DNA from: Hydractinia symbiolongicarpus
Lineage: Eukaryota; Cnidaria; Hydrozoa; Anthoathecata; Hydractiniidae
Length of the DNA: 64,000 bases
Assembly (NCBI RefSeq): GCF_029227915.1
Contig: NC_079877.1
Span: 32,763,851 to 32,827,850, forward strand
Direction of reading: 5' to 3'
Below the pieces are notes generated by a model, which saw only the letters and a program-made list of their open reading frames with translations, was not told the DNA's origin and did not search any database. The number at the start of each line of letters is the position of its first letter. Position 1 is the first letter of the stretch. This document shows positions 47,821 through 60,873 of this stretch, one piece after another. The translations under genes were made by a program, and so were the position numbers.

Positions 47821-50450
47821 ATCAAAAATAAAAACATTTTTGAAAACTAAAAGTCTCATGCGTTTTAGTGGTGAAAAAATAATTCAAAAATTCGTTCGGG
47901 AAATGAGTTTACTCACTGGGTACTTTCCTTGTATACTTGTGACTATACGGGCCGAGTCCGGGATTTACGGGAAATCGCGGGTTTTCGTTTGCCGGCGATT
48001 AAACTTCTTTTATTCAGCGTCTCATCAAAAATGAAAACATTTTTAAAAACTACAAGTCTCATGGGCTTTAGTGGTGAAATAATAATTTAAAAAATAGTTT
48101 GGGAAATGAGTTTACTCCCTGGGTACTTCCTTTGTATACTTTTGACTATACGGGCCGAGTCCGGGATTTACGGGAAATCGCGGGTTTTCGTTTGCCGGCG
48201 ATTAAACTTCTTTTATTCAGCGTCTCATCAAAAATGAAAACATTTTTAAAAACTACAAGTCTCATGGGCTTTAGTGTTGAAATAATAATTTAAAAAATCG
48301 TTTGGGAAAAGAGTTTACTCCCTGGGTACTTTCTTTGTATACTTTTGACTATACGGGCCGAGTCCGGGATTTACGGGAAATCGCAGGTTTTCGTTTGCCG
48401 GCGATTAAACTTCTTTTATTCATCGTCTCATCAAAAATTAAAACATTTTTAAAAACTACAAGTCTCATGGGCTTTAGTGGTGAAATAATAATTTAAAAAA
48501 TCGTTTGAGAAATGAGTTTACTCCCTGGGTACTTTCTTTGTATACTTTTGACTATACGTACCGAGTCCGGGATTTACGGGAAACCGAAGGTTTTCGTTTG
48601 TCGGCGATTAAACTTCTTTTATTCAGCGTCTCATCAAAAATGAAAACATTTTTAAAAACTACAAATCTCATGGGCTTTAGTGTTGAAATAATAATTTAAA
48701 AAATCGTTTGGGAAATGAGTTTACTCACTGGGTACTTTCCTTGTATACTTTTGACTATACGGGCCGAGTTCGGGATTTACGGGAAATCGCGGGTTTTCGT
48801 TTGCCGGCGATTAAACTTCTTTTATTCATCGTCTCATCAAAAATGAAAACATTTTTAAAAACTACAAGTCTCATGGGCTTTAGTGGTGAAATAATAATTT
48901 AAAAAATCGTTCGGGAAATGAGTTTACTCCCTGGGTACTATCTTTGTATACTTTTGACTATACGGGCCAAGCCCGGGATTTACGGGAAATCGCGGGTTTA
49001 CGTTTGCCGGCGATTAAACCACTTTCATTAAGCGTCTCATCAAAAATGAAAACATTTTTGAAAACTACAAGTTTCATGCGTTTTAATGGTGAAAAAATAA
49101 TTTAAAAAAACGTTCGGGAAGTGAGTTTACACCCTGGGTACTTTCTTTGTAAACTTTTGACTATACGGGCCGAGTCCGGGATTTACGAGAAATCGCAGGT
49201 TTTCGTTTGCCGGCGATTAAACTTCTTTTATTCAGCGTCTCACCAAAAATAAAAACATTTTTGAAAACTAAAAGTCTCATGCGTTTTAGTGGTGAAAAAA
49301 TAATTCAAAAATTCGTTCCGGAAATGAGTTTACTCACTGGGTACTTTCCTTGTATACTTGTGACTATACGGGCCGAGTCCGGGATTTACGGGAAATCGCG
49401 GGTTTTCGTTTGCCGGCGATTAAACTTCTTTTATTCAGCGTCTCATCAAAAATGAAAATATTTTTAAAAACTGCAAGTCTCATGGGCTTTAGTGGTGAAA
49501 TAATAATTTAAAAAATCGTTTGGGAAATGAGTTTACTCCCTGGGTACTTTCTTTGTATACTTTTGACTATACCTACCGAGTCCGGGATATACGGGAAATG
49601 GCAGGTTTTCGTTTGCCGGCGATTAAACTTGTTTTATTCAGCGTCTCATCAAAAATGAAAACATTTTTGAAAACTACAAGTCTCATGCGTTTTAGTGGTG
49701 AAAAAATAATTTAAAAAAACGTTCGGGAAGTGAGTTTACACCCTGGGTACTTTCTTTGTATACTTTTGACTATACGGGCCGAGTCCGGGATTTACGGGAA
49801 ATCGCAGGTTTTCGTTTGCCGGCGATTAAACTTCTTTTATTCAGCGTCTCATCAAAAATAAAAACATTTTTGAAAACTAAAAGTCTCATGCGTTTTAGTG
49901 GTGAAAAAATAATTCAAAAATTCGTTCGGGAAATGAGTTTACTCACTGGGTACTTTCCTTGTATACTTGTGACTATACGGGCCGAGTCCGGGATTTACGG
50001 GAAATCGCGGGTTTTCGTTTGCCGGCGATTAAACTTCTTTTATTCAGCGTCTCATCAAAAATGAAAACATTTTTAAAAACTACAAGTCTCATGGGCTTTA
50101 GTGGTGAAATAATAATTTAAAAAATCGTTTGGGAAATGAGTTTACTCCCTGGGTACTTCCTTTGTATACTTTTGACTATACGGGCCGAGTCCGGGATTTA
50201 CGGGAAATCGCGGGTTTTCGTTTGCCGGCGATTAAACTTCTTTTATTCAGCGTCTCATCAAAAATGAAAACATTTTTAAAAACTACAAGTCTCATGGGCT
50301 TTAGTGTTGAAATAATAATTTAAAAAATCGTTTGGGAAATGAGTTTACTCCCTGGGTACTTTCTTTGTATACTTTTGACTATACGGGCCGAGTCCGGGAT
50401 TTACGGGAAATCGCAGGTTTTCGTTTGCCGGCGATTAAACTTCTTTTATT
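47180..50450. repeat. 10-monomer (2030-bp) repeat offset
   Basis: From about 47180 to 48420 the monomers match those from about 49210 to 50450 at an offset of 2030 bases. Shared marks are caccaaaaataaaaac, attcaaaaattcg, acctaccgag, gggaagtgagtttac, gggtacttcctttg and gtgttgaaataat. The monomers between (48.42-49.21 kb) include tcatcgtctc variants and a composite near 48.9-49.1 kb that has class A bases on the left and accactttcattaagcg on the right. Confidence 0.75.
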
Positions 50451-53362
50451 CAGCGTCTCATCAAAAATGAAAACATTTTTGAAAACTACAAGTCTCATGC
50501 GTTTTAGTGGTGAAAAAATAATTTAAAAAAACGTTCGGGAAGTGAGTTTACACCCTGGGTACTTTCTTTGTATACTTTTGACTATACGGCCGAGTCCGGG
50601 ATTTACGGGAAATCGCAGGTTTTCGTTTGCCGGCGATTAAACTTCTTTTATTCAGCGTCTCATCAAAAATGAAAACATTTTTAAAAACTACAAGTCTCAT
50701 GGGCTTTAGTGTTGAAATAATAATTTAAAAAATCGTTTGGGAAATGAGTTTACTCACTGGGTACTTTCCTTGTATACTTTTGACTATACGGGCCGAGTTC
50801 GGGATTTACGGGAAATCGCGGGTTTTCGTTTGCCGGCGATTAAACTTCTTTTATTCATCGTCTCATCAAAAATGAAAACATTTTTAAAAACTACAAGTCT
50901 CATGGGCTTTAGTGGTGAAATAATAATTTAAAAAATCGTTTGAGAAATGAGTTTACTCCCTGGGTACTTTCTTTGTATACTTTTGACTATACGTACCGAG
51001 TCCGGGATTTACGGGAAATCGAAGGTTTTCGTTTGTCGGCGATTAAACTTCTTTTATTCAGCGTCTCATCAAAAATGAAAACATTTTTGAAAACTACAAG
51101 TCTCATGCGTTTTAGTGGTGAAAAAATAATTTAAAAAATCGTTCGGGAAATGAGTTTACACCCTGGGTACTTTCTTTGTATACTTTTGACTATACGGCCG
51201 AGTCCGGGATTTACGGGAAATCGCAGGTTTTCGTTTGCCGGCGATTAAACCACTTTAATTAAGCGTCTCATCAAAAATGAAAACATTTCGAAAAACTACA
51301 AGTCTCATGCGTTTTAGTGGTGAAAAAATAATTTAAAAAATCGTTCGGGAAATGAGTTTACACCCTGGGTACTTTCTTTGTATACTTTTGACTATACGGC
51401 CGAGTCCGGGATTTACGGGAAATCGCAGGTTTTCGTTTGCCGGCGATTAAACTTCTTTTATTCAGCGTCTCATCAAAAATGAAAACATTTTTAAAAACTA
51501 CAAGTCTCATGGGCTTTAGTGTTGAAATAATAATTTAAAAAATCGTTTGGGAAATGAGTTTACTCACTGGGTACTTTCCTTGTATACTTTTGACTATACG
51601 GGCCGAGTTCGGGATTTACGGGAAATCGCGGGTTTTCGTTTGCCGGCGATTAAACTTCTTTTATTCATCGTCTCATCAAAAATGAAAACATTTTTAAAAA
51701 CTACAAGTCTCATGGGCTTTAGTGGTGAAATAATAATTTAAAAAATCGTTTGAGAAATGAGTTTACTCCCTGGGTACTTTCTTTGTATACTTTTGACTAT
51801 ACCTACCGAGTCCGGGCTTTACGGGAAATCGAAGGTTTTCGTTTGTCGGCGATTAAACTTCTTTTATTCAGCGTCTCATCAAAAATGAAAACATTTTTGA
51901 AAACTACAAGTCTCATGCGTTTTAGTGGTGAAAAAATAATTTAAAAAATCGTTCGGGAAATGAGTTTACACCCTGGGTACTTTCTTTGTATACTTTTGAC
52001 TATACGGGCCGAGTCCGGGATTTACGGGAAATCGCAGGTTTTCGTTTGCCGGCGATTAAACTTCTTTTATTCAGCGTTTCATCAAAAATGAAAACAATTT
52101 TGAAAACTACAAGTCTCATGCGTTTTAGTGGTGAAAAAATAATTTAAAAAATCGTTCGGGAAATGAGTTTACACCCTGGGTACTTTCTTTGTATACTTTT
52201 GACTATACGGGCCGAGTCCGGGATTTACGGGAAATCGCAGGTTTTCGTTTGCCAGCGATTAAACTTTTTTTATTCAGCGTCTCATCAAAAATGAAAACAT
52301 ATTTGAAAACTACAGGTCTCATGCGTTTTAGTGGTAAAAAAATAATTTAAAAATTCGTTCGGGAAATGAGTTTACACCCTGGGTACTTCCTTTGTATACG
52401 TTTGACTATACGGGCCGAGTCCGGGATTTACGGGAAATCGCGGGTTTTCGTTTGCCGGCGATTAAACTTCTTTTATTCAGCGTCTCATCAAAAATGAAAA
52501 CATTTTTAAAAACTACAAGTCTCATGGGCTTTAGTGTTGAAATAATAATTTAAAAAATCGTTTGGGAAATGAGTTTACTCCCTGGGTACTTTCTTTGTAT
52601 ACTTTTGACTATACGGGCCGAGTCCGGGATATACGGGAAATCGCAGGTTTTCGTTTGCCGGCGATTAAACTTCTTTTATTCAGCGTCTCATCAAAAATGA
52701 AAACATTTTTGAAAACTACAAGTTTCATGCGTTTTAGTGGTGAAAAAATAATTTAAAAAAACGTTCGGGAAGTGAGTTTACACCCTGGGTACTTTCTTTG
52801 TATACTTTTGACTATACGGCCGAGTCCGGGATTTACGGGAAATCGCAGGTTTTCGTTTGCCGGCGATTAAACTTCTTTTATTCAGCGTCTCATCAAAAAT
52901 AAAAACATTTTTGAAAACTAAAAGTCTAATGCGTTTTAGTGGTGAAAAAATAATTCAAAAATTCGTTCGGGAAATGAGTTTACTCACTGGGTACTTTCCT
53001 TGTATACTTTTGACTATACGGGCCGAGTTCGGGATTTACGGGAAATCGCGGGTTTTCGTTTGCCGGCGATTAAACTTCTTTTATTCAGCGTCTCATCAAA
53101 AATGAAAACATTTTTAAAAACTACAAGTCTCATGGGCTTTAGTGGTGAAATAATAATTTAAAAAATCGTTTGAGAAATGAGTTTACTCCCTGGGTACTTT
53201 CTTTGTATACTTTTGACTATACGTACCGAGTACGGGATTTACGGGAAATCGAAGGTTTTCGTTTGCCTGCGATTAAACTCCTTTTATTCAGCGTCTCATC
53301 AAAAATGAAAACATTTTTAAAAACTACAAGTCTTATGCGTTGTAGTGGTGAAAAAGTAATTT
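50451..53362. repeat. Class A block with a 4-monomer (810-bp) duplication
   Basis: Monomers 50524, 50727 and 50930 match 51335, 51537 and 51740 at an offset of 810 to 811 bases (shared acggccgag, gtgttgaaataat, tcatcgtctc, ttgagaaatgag, cgtttgtcggcg). Monomer 51133-51334 is a composite: a class A start with acggccgag, then the class B centre accactttaattaagcg. The remainder to 53362 is class A, including another attcaaaaattcg pair at about 52.8-53.1 kb. Confidence 0.72.
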
Positions 53363-55189
53363 AAAAAATCGTTCGGAAAATGAGTTTACTCCCTGGGTAC
53401 TTTCTTTGTATACTTTTGACTATACGGGCCGAGTCCGGGGCTTACGGGAAATGGCGGGTTTTCGTTTGCCGGCGATTAAACTTTTTTTATTCAGCGTCTC
53501 ATCAATAATGAAAACATTTTTAAAAACTATAAGTCTCATGGGCTTTAGTGGTGAAATAATAATTTAAAAAATCGTTTGGGAAATGAGTTTACTCCCTGGG
53601 TACTTTCTTTGTATACTTTTGACTATACGTGCCGAGTCCGGGATTTACGGGAAATCGCAGGTTTTCGTTTGCCGGCGATTAAACTTCTTTTATTCAGCGT
53701 GTCATCAAAAATGAAAACATTTTTGAAAACTACAAGTCTCATGCGTTTTAGTGGTGAAAAAATAATTTAAAAATTCGTTCGGGAAATGAGTTTACACCCT
53801 GGGTACTTTCTTTGTATACTTTTGACTATACGGGCCGAGTACGGGATTTACGGGAAATCGCAGGTTTTCGTTTGCCGGCGATTAAACTTCTTTTATTCAG
53901 CGTCTCATCAAAAATGAAAACATTTTTAAAAACTACAAGTCTCATGCGTTGTAGTGGTGAAAAAGTAATTTAAAAAATCGTTCGGAAAATGAGTTTACTC
54001 CCTGGGTACTTTCTTTGTATACTTTTGACTATACGGGCCGAGTCCGGGGCTTACGGGAAAGGGCGGGTTTTCGTTTGCTGGCGATTAAACTTCTTTTATT
54101 CAGCGTCTCATCAATAATGAAAACATTTTTAAAAACTATAAGTCTCATGGGCTTTAGTGGTGAAATAATAATTTAAAAAATCGTTCGGGAAATGAGTTTA
54201 CACCCCGGGTACTTTCTTTGTATACTTTTGACTATACGGGCCGAGTCCGGGATTTACGGGAAATCGCAGGTTTTCGTTTGCCGGCGATTAAACTTCTTTT
54301 ATTCAGCGTCTCATCAAAAATGAAAACATTTTTGAAAACTACAAGTCTCATGCGTTGTAGTGGTGAAAAAGTAATTTAAAAAATCGTTCGGGAAATGGGT
54401 TTACTCCCTGGGTACTTTCTTTGTATACTTTTGACTATACCGGCCGAGTCCGGGATTTACGGGAAGTCGCGGGTTTTCGTTTGCCGGCGTTTAAACTTCT
54501 TTTATTCAGCGTCTCATCAAAAATGAAAACATTTTTGAAAACTACAACTCTCATGCGTTTTAGTGGTGAAAAAATAATTTAAAAAATCGTTCGGGAAATG
54601 AGTTTACACCCTGGGTATTTTCTTTGTATACTTTTGACTATACGGGCCGAGTCCGGGATTTACGGGAAATCGCAGGTTTTCGTTTGCCGGCGATTAAACT
54701 TCTTTTATTCAGCGTTTCATCAAAAATGAAAACAATTTTAAAAACTACAAGTCTCATGGGCTTTAGTGGTGAAATAATAATTTAAAAAATCGTTTGGGAA
54801 ATGAGTTTACTCCCTGGGTACTTTCTTTGTATACTTTTGACTATACGGGCTGAGTCCGGGATTTACGGGAAATCGCAGGTTTTCGTTTGCCGGCGATTAA
54901 ACTTCTTTTATTCAGCGTCTCATCAAAAATGAAAACATTTTTGAAAACTACAAGTCTCATGCGTTTTAGTGTTGAAAAAATAATTTAAAAATTCGTTGGG
55001 GAAATGAGTTTACACCCTGGGTACTTTCTTTGTATACTTTTGACTATACGGGCCGAGTCCGGGATTTACGGGAAATCGCAGGTTTTCGTTTGCCGGCGAT
55101 TAAACTTCTTTTATTCAGCGTCTCATCAAAAATGAAAACATTTTTAAAAACTACAAGTCTCATGCGTTGTAGTGGTGAAAAAGTAATTT
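53363..55189. repeat. Marker-monomer block with 3-mer and 6-mer spacing
   Basis: A marker monomer (ttcggaaaatgag, tccggggcttacggg, caataatgaaaac, actataag) starts at 53363, 53972 and 55190, giving spacings of 609 and 1218. After 53972 come monomers with gtttacaccccggg, taccggccgag plus ggcgtttaaac and acaactctc, gggtattttc, and cgggctgag. The same run of neighbours is found at 36.9-38.0 and 39.8-40.8 kb, about 17 and 14 kb away. Confidence 0.78.
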
Positions 55190-57625
55190 AAAAAATCGTT
55201 CGGAAAATGAGTTTACTCCCTGGGTACTTTCTTTGTATACTTTTGACTATACGGGCCGAGTCCGGGGCTTACGGGAAATGGCGGGTTTTCGTTTGCCGGC
55301 GATTAAACTTCTTTTATTCAGCGTCTCATCAGTAATGAAAACATTTTTAAAAACTATAAGTCTCATGGGCTTTAGTGGTGAAATAATAATTTAAAAAATC
55401 GCTCGGGAAATGAGTTTACACCCCGGGTACTTTCTTTGTATACTTTTGACTATACGGGCCGAGTCCGGGATTTACGGGAAATCGCAGGTTTTCGTTTGCC
55501 GGCGATTAAACTTCTTTTATTCAGCGTCTCATCAAAAATGAAAACATTTTTGAAAACTACAAGTCTCATGCGTTGTAGTGGTGAAAAAGTAATTTAAAAA
55601 ATCGTTCGGGAAATGGGTTTACTCCCTGGGTACTTTCTTTGTATACTTTTGACTATACTGGCCGAGTCCGGGATTTACGGGAAGTCGCGGGTTTTCGTTT
55701 GCCGGCGTTTAAACTTATTTTATTCAGCGTCTCATCAAAAATGAAAACATTTTTGAAAACTACAACTCTCATGCGTTTTAGTGGTGAAAAAATAATTTAA
55801 AAATTCGTTCGGGAAATGAGATTACTCACTGGGTACTTTCCTTGTATACGTTTGACTATACGGGCTGAGTCCGGGATTTACTGGAAATCGCGGGTTTTTG
55901 TTTGCCGGCGATTAAACTTCTTTTATTCAGCGTCTCATCAAAAATGAAAACATTTTTAAAAACTACAAGTCTCATGGGCTTTAGTGGTGAAATAATAATT
56001 TAAAAAATCGTTTGGAAAATGAGTTTACTCCCTGGGTACTTCCTTTGTATACTTTTGACTATACGGGCCGAGTCCGGGATTTACGGAAAATCGCACGTTC
56101 TCGTTTGCCGGCGATTAAACTTCTTTTATTCAGCGTTTCATCAAAAATGAAAACATTTTTAAAAACTACAAGTCTCATGCGTTGTAGTGGTGAAAAAGTA
56201 ATTTAAAAAATCGTTCGGAAAATGAGTTTACTCCCTGGGTACTTTCTTTGTATACTTTTTACTATACGGGCCGAGTCCGGGGCTTACGGGAAATGGCGGG
56301 TTTTCGTTTGCCGGCGATTAAACTTCTTTTATTCAGCGTCTCATCAATAATGAAAACATTTTTAAAAACTATAAGTCTCATGGGCTTTAGTGGTAAAATA
56401 ATAATTTAAAAAATCGTTCGGGAAATGAGTTTACACCCCGGGTACTTTCTTTGTATACTTTTGACTATACGGGCCGAGTCCGGGATTTACGGGAAATCGC
56501 AGGTTTTCGTTTGCCGGCGATTAAACTTCTTTTATTCAGCGTCTCATCAAAAATGAAAACATTTTTGAAAACTACAAGTGTCATGCGTTTTAGTGGTAAA
56601 AAGATAATTTAAAAAATCGTTCGGAAAATGGGTTTACTCCATGGGTACTTTCTTTGTATACTTTTGACTATACGGGCCGAGTCCGGGATTTACGGGAAGT
56701 CGTGGGTTTTCGTTTGCCGGCGTTTAAACTTATTTTATTCAGCGTCTCATCAAAAATGAAAACATTTTTGAAAACTACAACTCTCATGCGTTTTAGTGGT
56801 GAAAAAATAATTTAAAAATTCGTTCGGGAAATGAGATTACTCACTGGGTACTTTCCTTGTATACGTTTGACTATACGGGCTGAGTCCGGGATTTACTGGA
56901 AATCGCGGGTTTTTGTTTGCCGGCGATTAAACTTCTTTTATTCAGCGTCTCATCAAAAATGAAAACATTTTTAAAAACTACAAGTCTCATGGGCTTTAGT
57001 GGTGAAATAATAATTTAAAAAATCGTTTGGAAAATGAGTTTACTCCCTGGGTACTTCCTTTGTATACTTTTGACTATACGGGCCGAGTCCGGGATTTACG
57101 GAAAATCGCACGTTCTCGTTTGCCGGCGATTAAACTTCTTTTATTCAGCGTTTCATCAAAAATGAAAACATTTTTAAAAACTACAAGTCTCATGCGTTGT
57201 AGTGGTGAAAAAGTAATTTAAAAAATCGTTCGGAAAATGAGTTTACTCCCTGGGTACTTTCTTTGTATACTTTTTACTATACGGGCCGAGTCCGGGGCTT
57301 ACGGGAAATGGCGGGTTTTCGTTTGCCGGCGATTAAACTTCTTTTATTCAGCGTCTCATCAATAATGAAAACATTTTTAAAAACTATAAGTCTCATGGGC
57401 TTTAGTGGTAAAATAATAATTTAAAAAATCGTTCGGGAAATGAGTTTACACCCCGGGTACTTTCTTTGTATACTTTTGACTATACGGGCCGAGTCCGGGA
57501 TTTACGGGAAATCGCAGGTTTTCGTTTGCCGGCGATTAAACTTCTTTTATTCAGCGTCTCATCAAAAATGAAAACATTTTTGAAAACTACAAGTGTCATG
57601 CGTTTTAGTGGTGAAAAGATAATTT
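55190..57625. repeat. Tandem 5-monomer higher-order repeat, 1015 bp
   Basis: Units 55190-56204 and 56205-57219 are exactly 1015 bases, and a third begins at 57220 and continues for at least two monomers. Each has the marker monomer, a gtttacaccccggg monomer, a ggcgtttaaacttattttattc monomer with acaactctc, a gagattactcactggg monomer with tatacgtttgac, and a tttggaaaatgag monomer with gcacgttctcg. Differences are scattered single bases. Confidence 0.85.
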
Positions 57626-58234
57626 AAAAAATCGTTCGGAAAATGGGTTTACTCCATGGGTACTTTCTTTGTATACTTTTGACTATACGGGCCGAGTCCG
57701 GGATTTACGGGAAGTCGCGGGTTTTCGTTTGCCGGTGTTTAAACTTCTTTTATTCACCGTCTCATCAAAAATGAAAACATTTTTGAGAACTACAACTCTC
57801 ATGCGTTTTAGTGGTGAAAAGATAATTTAAAAAATCGTTCGGGAAATGGGTTTACTCCCTGGGTACTTTCTTTGTATACTTTTGACTATACGGGCCGAGT
57901 CCGGGATTTACGGGAAGTCGCGGGTTTTCGTTTGCCGGTGTTTAAACTTCTTTTATTCACCGTCTCATCAAAAATGAAAACATTTTTGAGAACTACAACT
58001 CTCATGCGTTTTAGTGGTGAAAAGATAATTTAAAAAATCGTTCGGGAAATGGGTTTACTCCCTGGGTACTTTCTTTGTATACTTTTGACTATACGGGCCG
58101 AGTCCGGGATTTACGGGAAGTCGCGGGTTTTCGTTTGCCGGTGTTTAAACTTCTTTTATTCACCGTCTCATCAAAAATGAAAACATTTTTGAGAACTACA
58201 ACTCTCATGCGTTTTAGTGGTGAAAAAATAATTT
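57626..58234. repeat. Single monomer repeated three times
   Basis: Three consecutive monomers (57626, 57829, 58032) share the otherwise unusual combination gccggtgtttaaac, attcaccgtctc, gagaactacaactctc and a gggtttactcc start. The second and third differ only in the tail (gaaaagataattt against gaaaaaataattt) as far as I can see; the first differs in ttcggaaaatggg and ccatggg. This is the smallest and one of the youngest duplications in the window. Confidence 0.85.
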
Positions 58235-58844
58235 AAAAAATCGTTCGGGAAATGAGTTTACTCCCTGGGTACTTTCTTTGTATACTTTTGACTATGCGGG
58301 CCGAGTCAGGGGTTTACGGGAAATGGCGGGTTTTCGTTTGCCGGCGATTAAACTTCTTTTATTCAGCCTCTCATCAAAAATGAAAACATTTTTAAAAACT
58401 ACAAGTCTCAAGCGTTTTAGTGGTGAAAAGATAATTTAAAAAATCGTTTTGGAAATGAGTTTACTCATAGGGTACTTTCCTTGTATACATTCGACTATAC
58501 GGGCCAAGCCCGGGATTTACGGGAAATCACGGGTTTTCGTTTGCCGGCGATTAAACCACTTTCATTAAGCGTCTCATTAAAAATGAAAACATTTCTGAAA
58601 ACTACAAGTCTCATGCGTTTTAGTGGTGAAGAAATAATTTAAAAATTCGTTCGGGAAATAAGTTTACTCACTGGGTACTTTCCTTGTATACCTTTGACTA
58701 TACGGGCCGAGTCCGGGATTTACTGGAAATCGCGGGTTTTCCTTTTGCCGGCGATTAAACTTCTTTTATTTAGCGTCTCACCAAAAATGAAAACATTTTT
58801 AAAAACTACAAGTCTCATGGGCTTTAGTGGTGAAATAATAATTT
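58235..58844. repeat. Three monomers including a class B copy
   Basis: The first has gactatgcgggccgagtcagg and cagcctctc. The second is class B (gttttgg, tcatagggtac, cattcgac, accactttcattaagcg). The third has aaataagtttactcac, tatacctttgac and a one-base insertion (ccttttgccgg), which accounts for the +1 phase change here. Confidence 0.75.
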
Positions 58845-60265
58845 AAAAAATCGTTTGGGAAATGAGTTTACTCCCGGGGTACTTTCTTTGTATACTTTTG
58901 ACTATACGGGCCGAGTCCGGGATTTACGGGAAATCGCACGTTTTCGTTTGCCGGCGATTAAACTTCTTTTATTCAGCGTCTCGTCAGAAATGAAAATATT
59001 TTTGAAAACTCCAAGTCTCATGCGTTTTAGTGGTGAAAAAATATTTTAAAAAATCGTTCGGGAAATGAGTTTACACCCTGGGTACTATCTTTGTATATTT
59101 TTGACTATACGGGCCGAGTCCAGGATTTAAAGGAAATCGCAGGTTTTCGTTTGCCGGCGATTAAACCACTTTAATTAAGCGTCTCATCAAAAATGAAAAC
59201 ATTTCTAAAAACTACAAGTCTCATGGGCTTTAGTGGTGAAATAATAATTTAAAAAATCGTTTGGGAAATGAGTTTACTCCCGGGGTACTTTCTTTGTATA
59301 CTTTTGACTATACGGGCCGAGTCCGGGATTTACGGGAAATCGCACGTTTTCGTTTGCCGGCGATTAAACTTCTTTTATTCAGCGTCTCGTCAAAAATGAA
59401 AATATTTTTGAAAACTCCAAGTCTCATGCGTTTTAGTGGTGAAAAAATAATTTAAAAAATCGTTCGGGAAATGAGTTTACACCCTGGGTACTATCTTTGT
59501 ATACTTTTGACTATACGGGCCGAGTCCAGGATTTAAAGGAAATCGCAGGTTTTCGTTTGCCGGCGATTAAACCACTTTAATTAAGCGTCTCATCAAAAAT
59601 GTAAACATTTCTAAAAACTACAAGTCTCATGCGTTTTAGTGGTGAAAAAATAATTTAAAAATTCGTTCGGGAAATGAGTTTACTCACTGGGTACTTTCCT
59701 TGTATACTTTTGACTATACGGGACGAGTCCGGGATTTACGGGAAATCGCATGTTTTCGTTTGCCGGCGATTAAACTTCTTTTATTCAGCGTCTCACCAAA
59801 AATAAAAACATTTTTGAAAACTAAAAGTCTCATGCGTTTTAGTGGTGAAAAAATAATTTAAAAAATCGTTCGGGAAATGAGTTTACACCCTGGGTACTAT
59901 CTTTGTATACTTTTGACTATACGGGCCGAGTCCAGGATTTAAAGGAAATCGCAGGTTTTCGTTTGCCGGCGATTAAACCACTTTAATTAAGCGTCTCATC
60001 AAAAATGTAAACATTTCTAAAAACTACAAGTCTCATGCGTTTTAGTGGTGAAAAAATAATTTAAAAATTCGTTCGGGAAATGAGTTTACTCACTGGGTAC
60101 TTTCCTTGTATACTTTTGACTATACGGGACGAGTCCGGGATTTACGGGAAATCGCATGTTTTCGTTTGCCGGCGATTAAACTTCTTTTATTCAGCGTCTC
60201 ATCAAAAATGAAAACATTTTTGAAAACTACAAGTCTCAAGCGTTTTAGTGGTGAAAAGATAATTT
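58845..60265. repeat. Two dimer (406-bp) duplications
   Basis: Monomers 58845 and 59048 recur at 59251 and 59454 (ctcccggggtac with gcacgttttcg, then gggtactatctttg with ccaggatttaaagg and accactttaattaagcg). Monomers 59454 and 59657 then recur at 59860 and 60063 (the latter with gggacgag and gcatgttttcg). Both offsets are 406 bases and overlap at 59454, showing two successive dimer duplications. The 59048-type monomer is itself an A/B composite. Confidence 0.82.
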
Positions 60266-60873
60266 AAAAAATCGTTTTGGAAATGAGTTTACTCACAGGG
60301 TACTTTCTTTGTATCTTTTGACTATACGGGCCAAGCCCGGGATTTACGGGAAATCACGGGTTTTCGTTTGCCGGCGATTAAACCACTTTCATTAAGCGTC
60401 TCATCAAAAATAAAAACATTTCTGAAAACTACAAGTCTCATGCGTTTTAGTGGTGAAAAAATAATTTAAAAATTCGTTCGGGAAATGAGATTACTCACTG
60501 GGTACTTTCCTTGTATACGTTTGACTATACGGGCCGAGTCCGGGATTTACTGGAGATCGCGGGTTTTCGTTTGCCGGCGATTAAACTTCTTTTATTCAGC
60601 GTCTCATCAAAAATAAAAACATTTTTAAAAACTACAAGTCTCATGGGCTTTAGTGGTGAAATAATAATTTAAAAAATCGTTTGGAAAATGAGTTTACTCC
60701 CTGGGTACTTCCTTTGTATACTTTTGACTATACGGGCCGAGTCCGGGATTTACGGGAAATCGCACGTTCTCGTTTGCCGGCGATTAAACTTCTTTTATTC
60801 AGCGTTTGATCAAAAATGAAAACATTTTTAAAAACTACAAGTCTCATGCGTTGTAGTGGTGAAAAAGTAATTT
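60266..60873. repeat. Three monomers before the terminal 6-mer
   Basis: The first is class B-like with tttgtatcttttgac, one base shorter than usual, and aaatcacggg. The second matches the gagattactcactggg type of the 5-mer unit. The third (tttggaaaatgag, cacgttctcg) shares its last ~55 bases with the last monomer of the 6-mer unit, so the 6-mer border probably lies inside it at about 60.8 kb. Confidence 0.72.
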
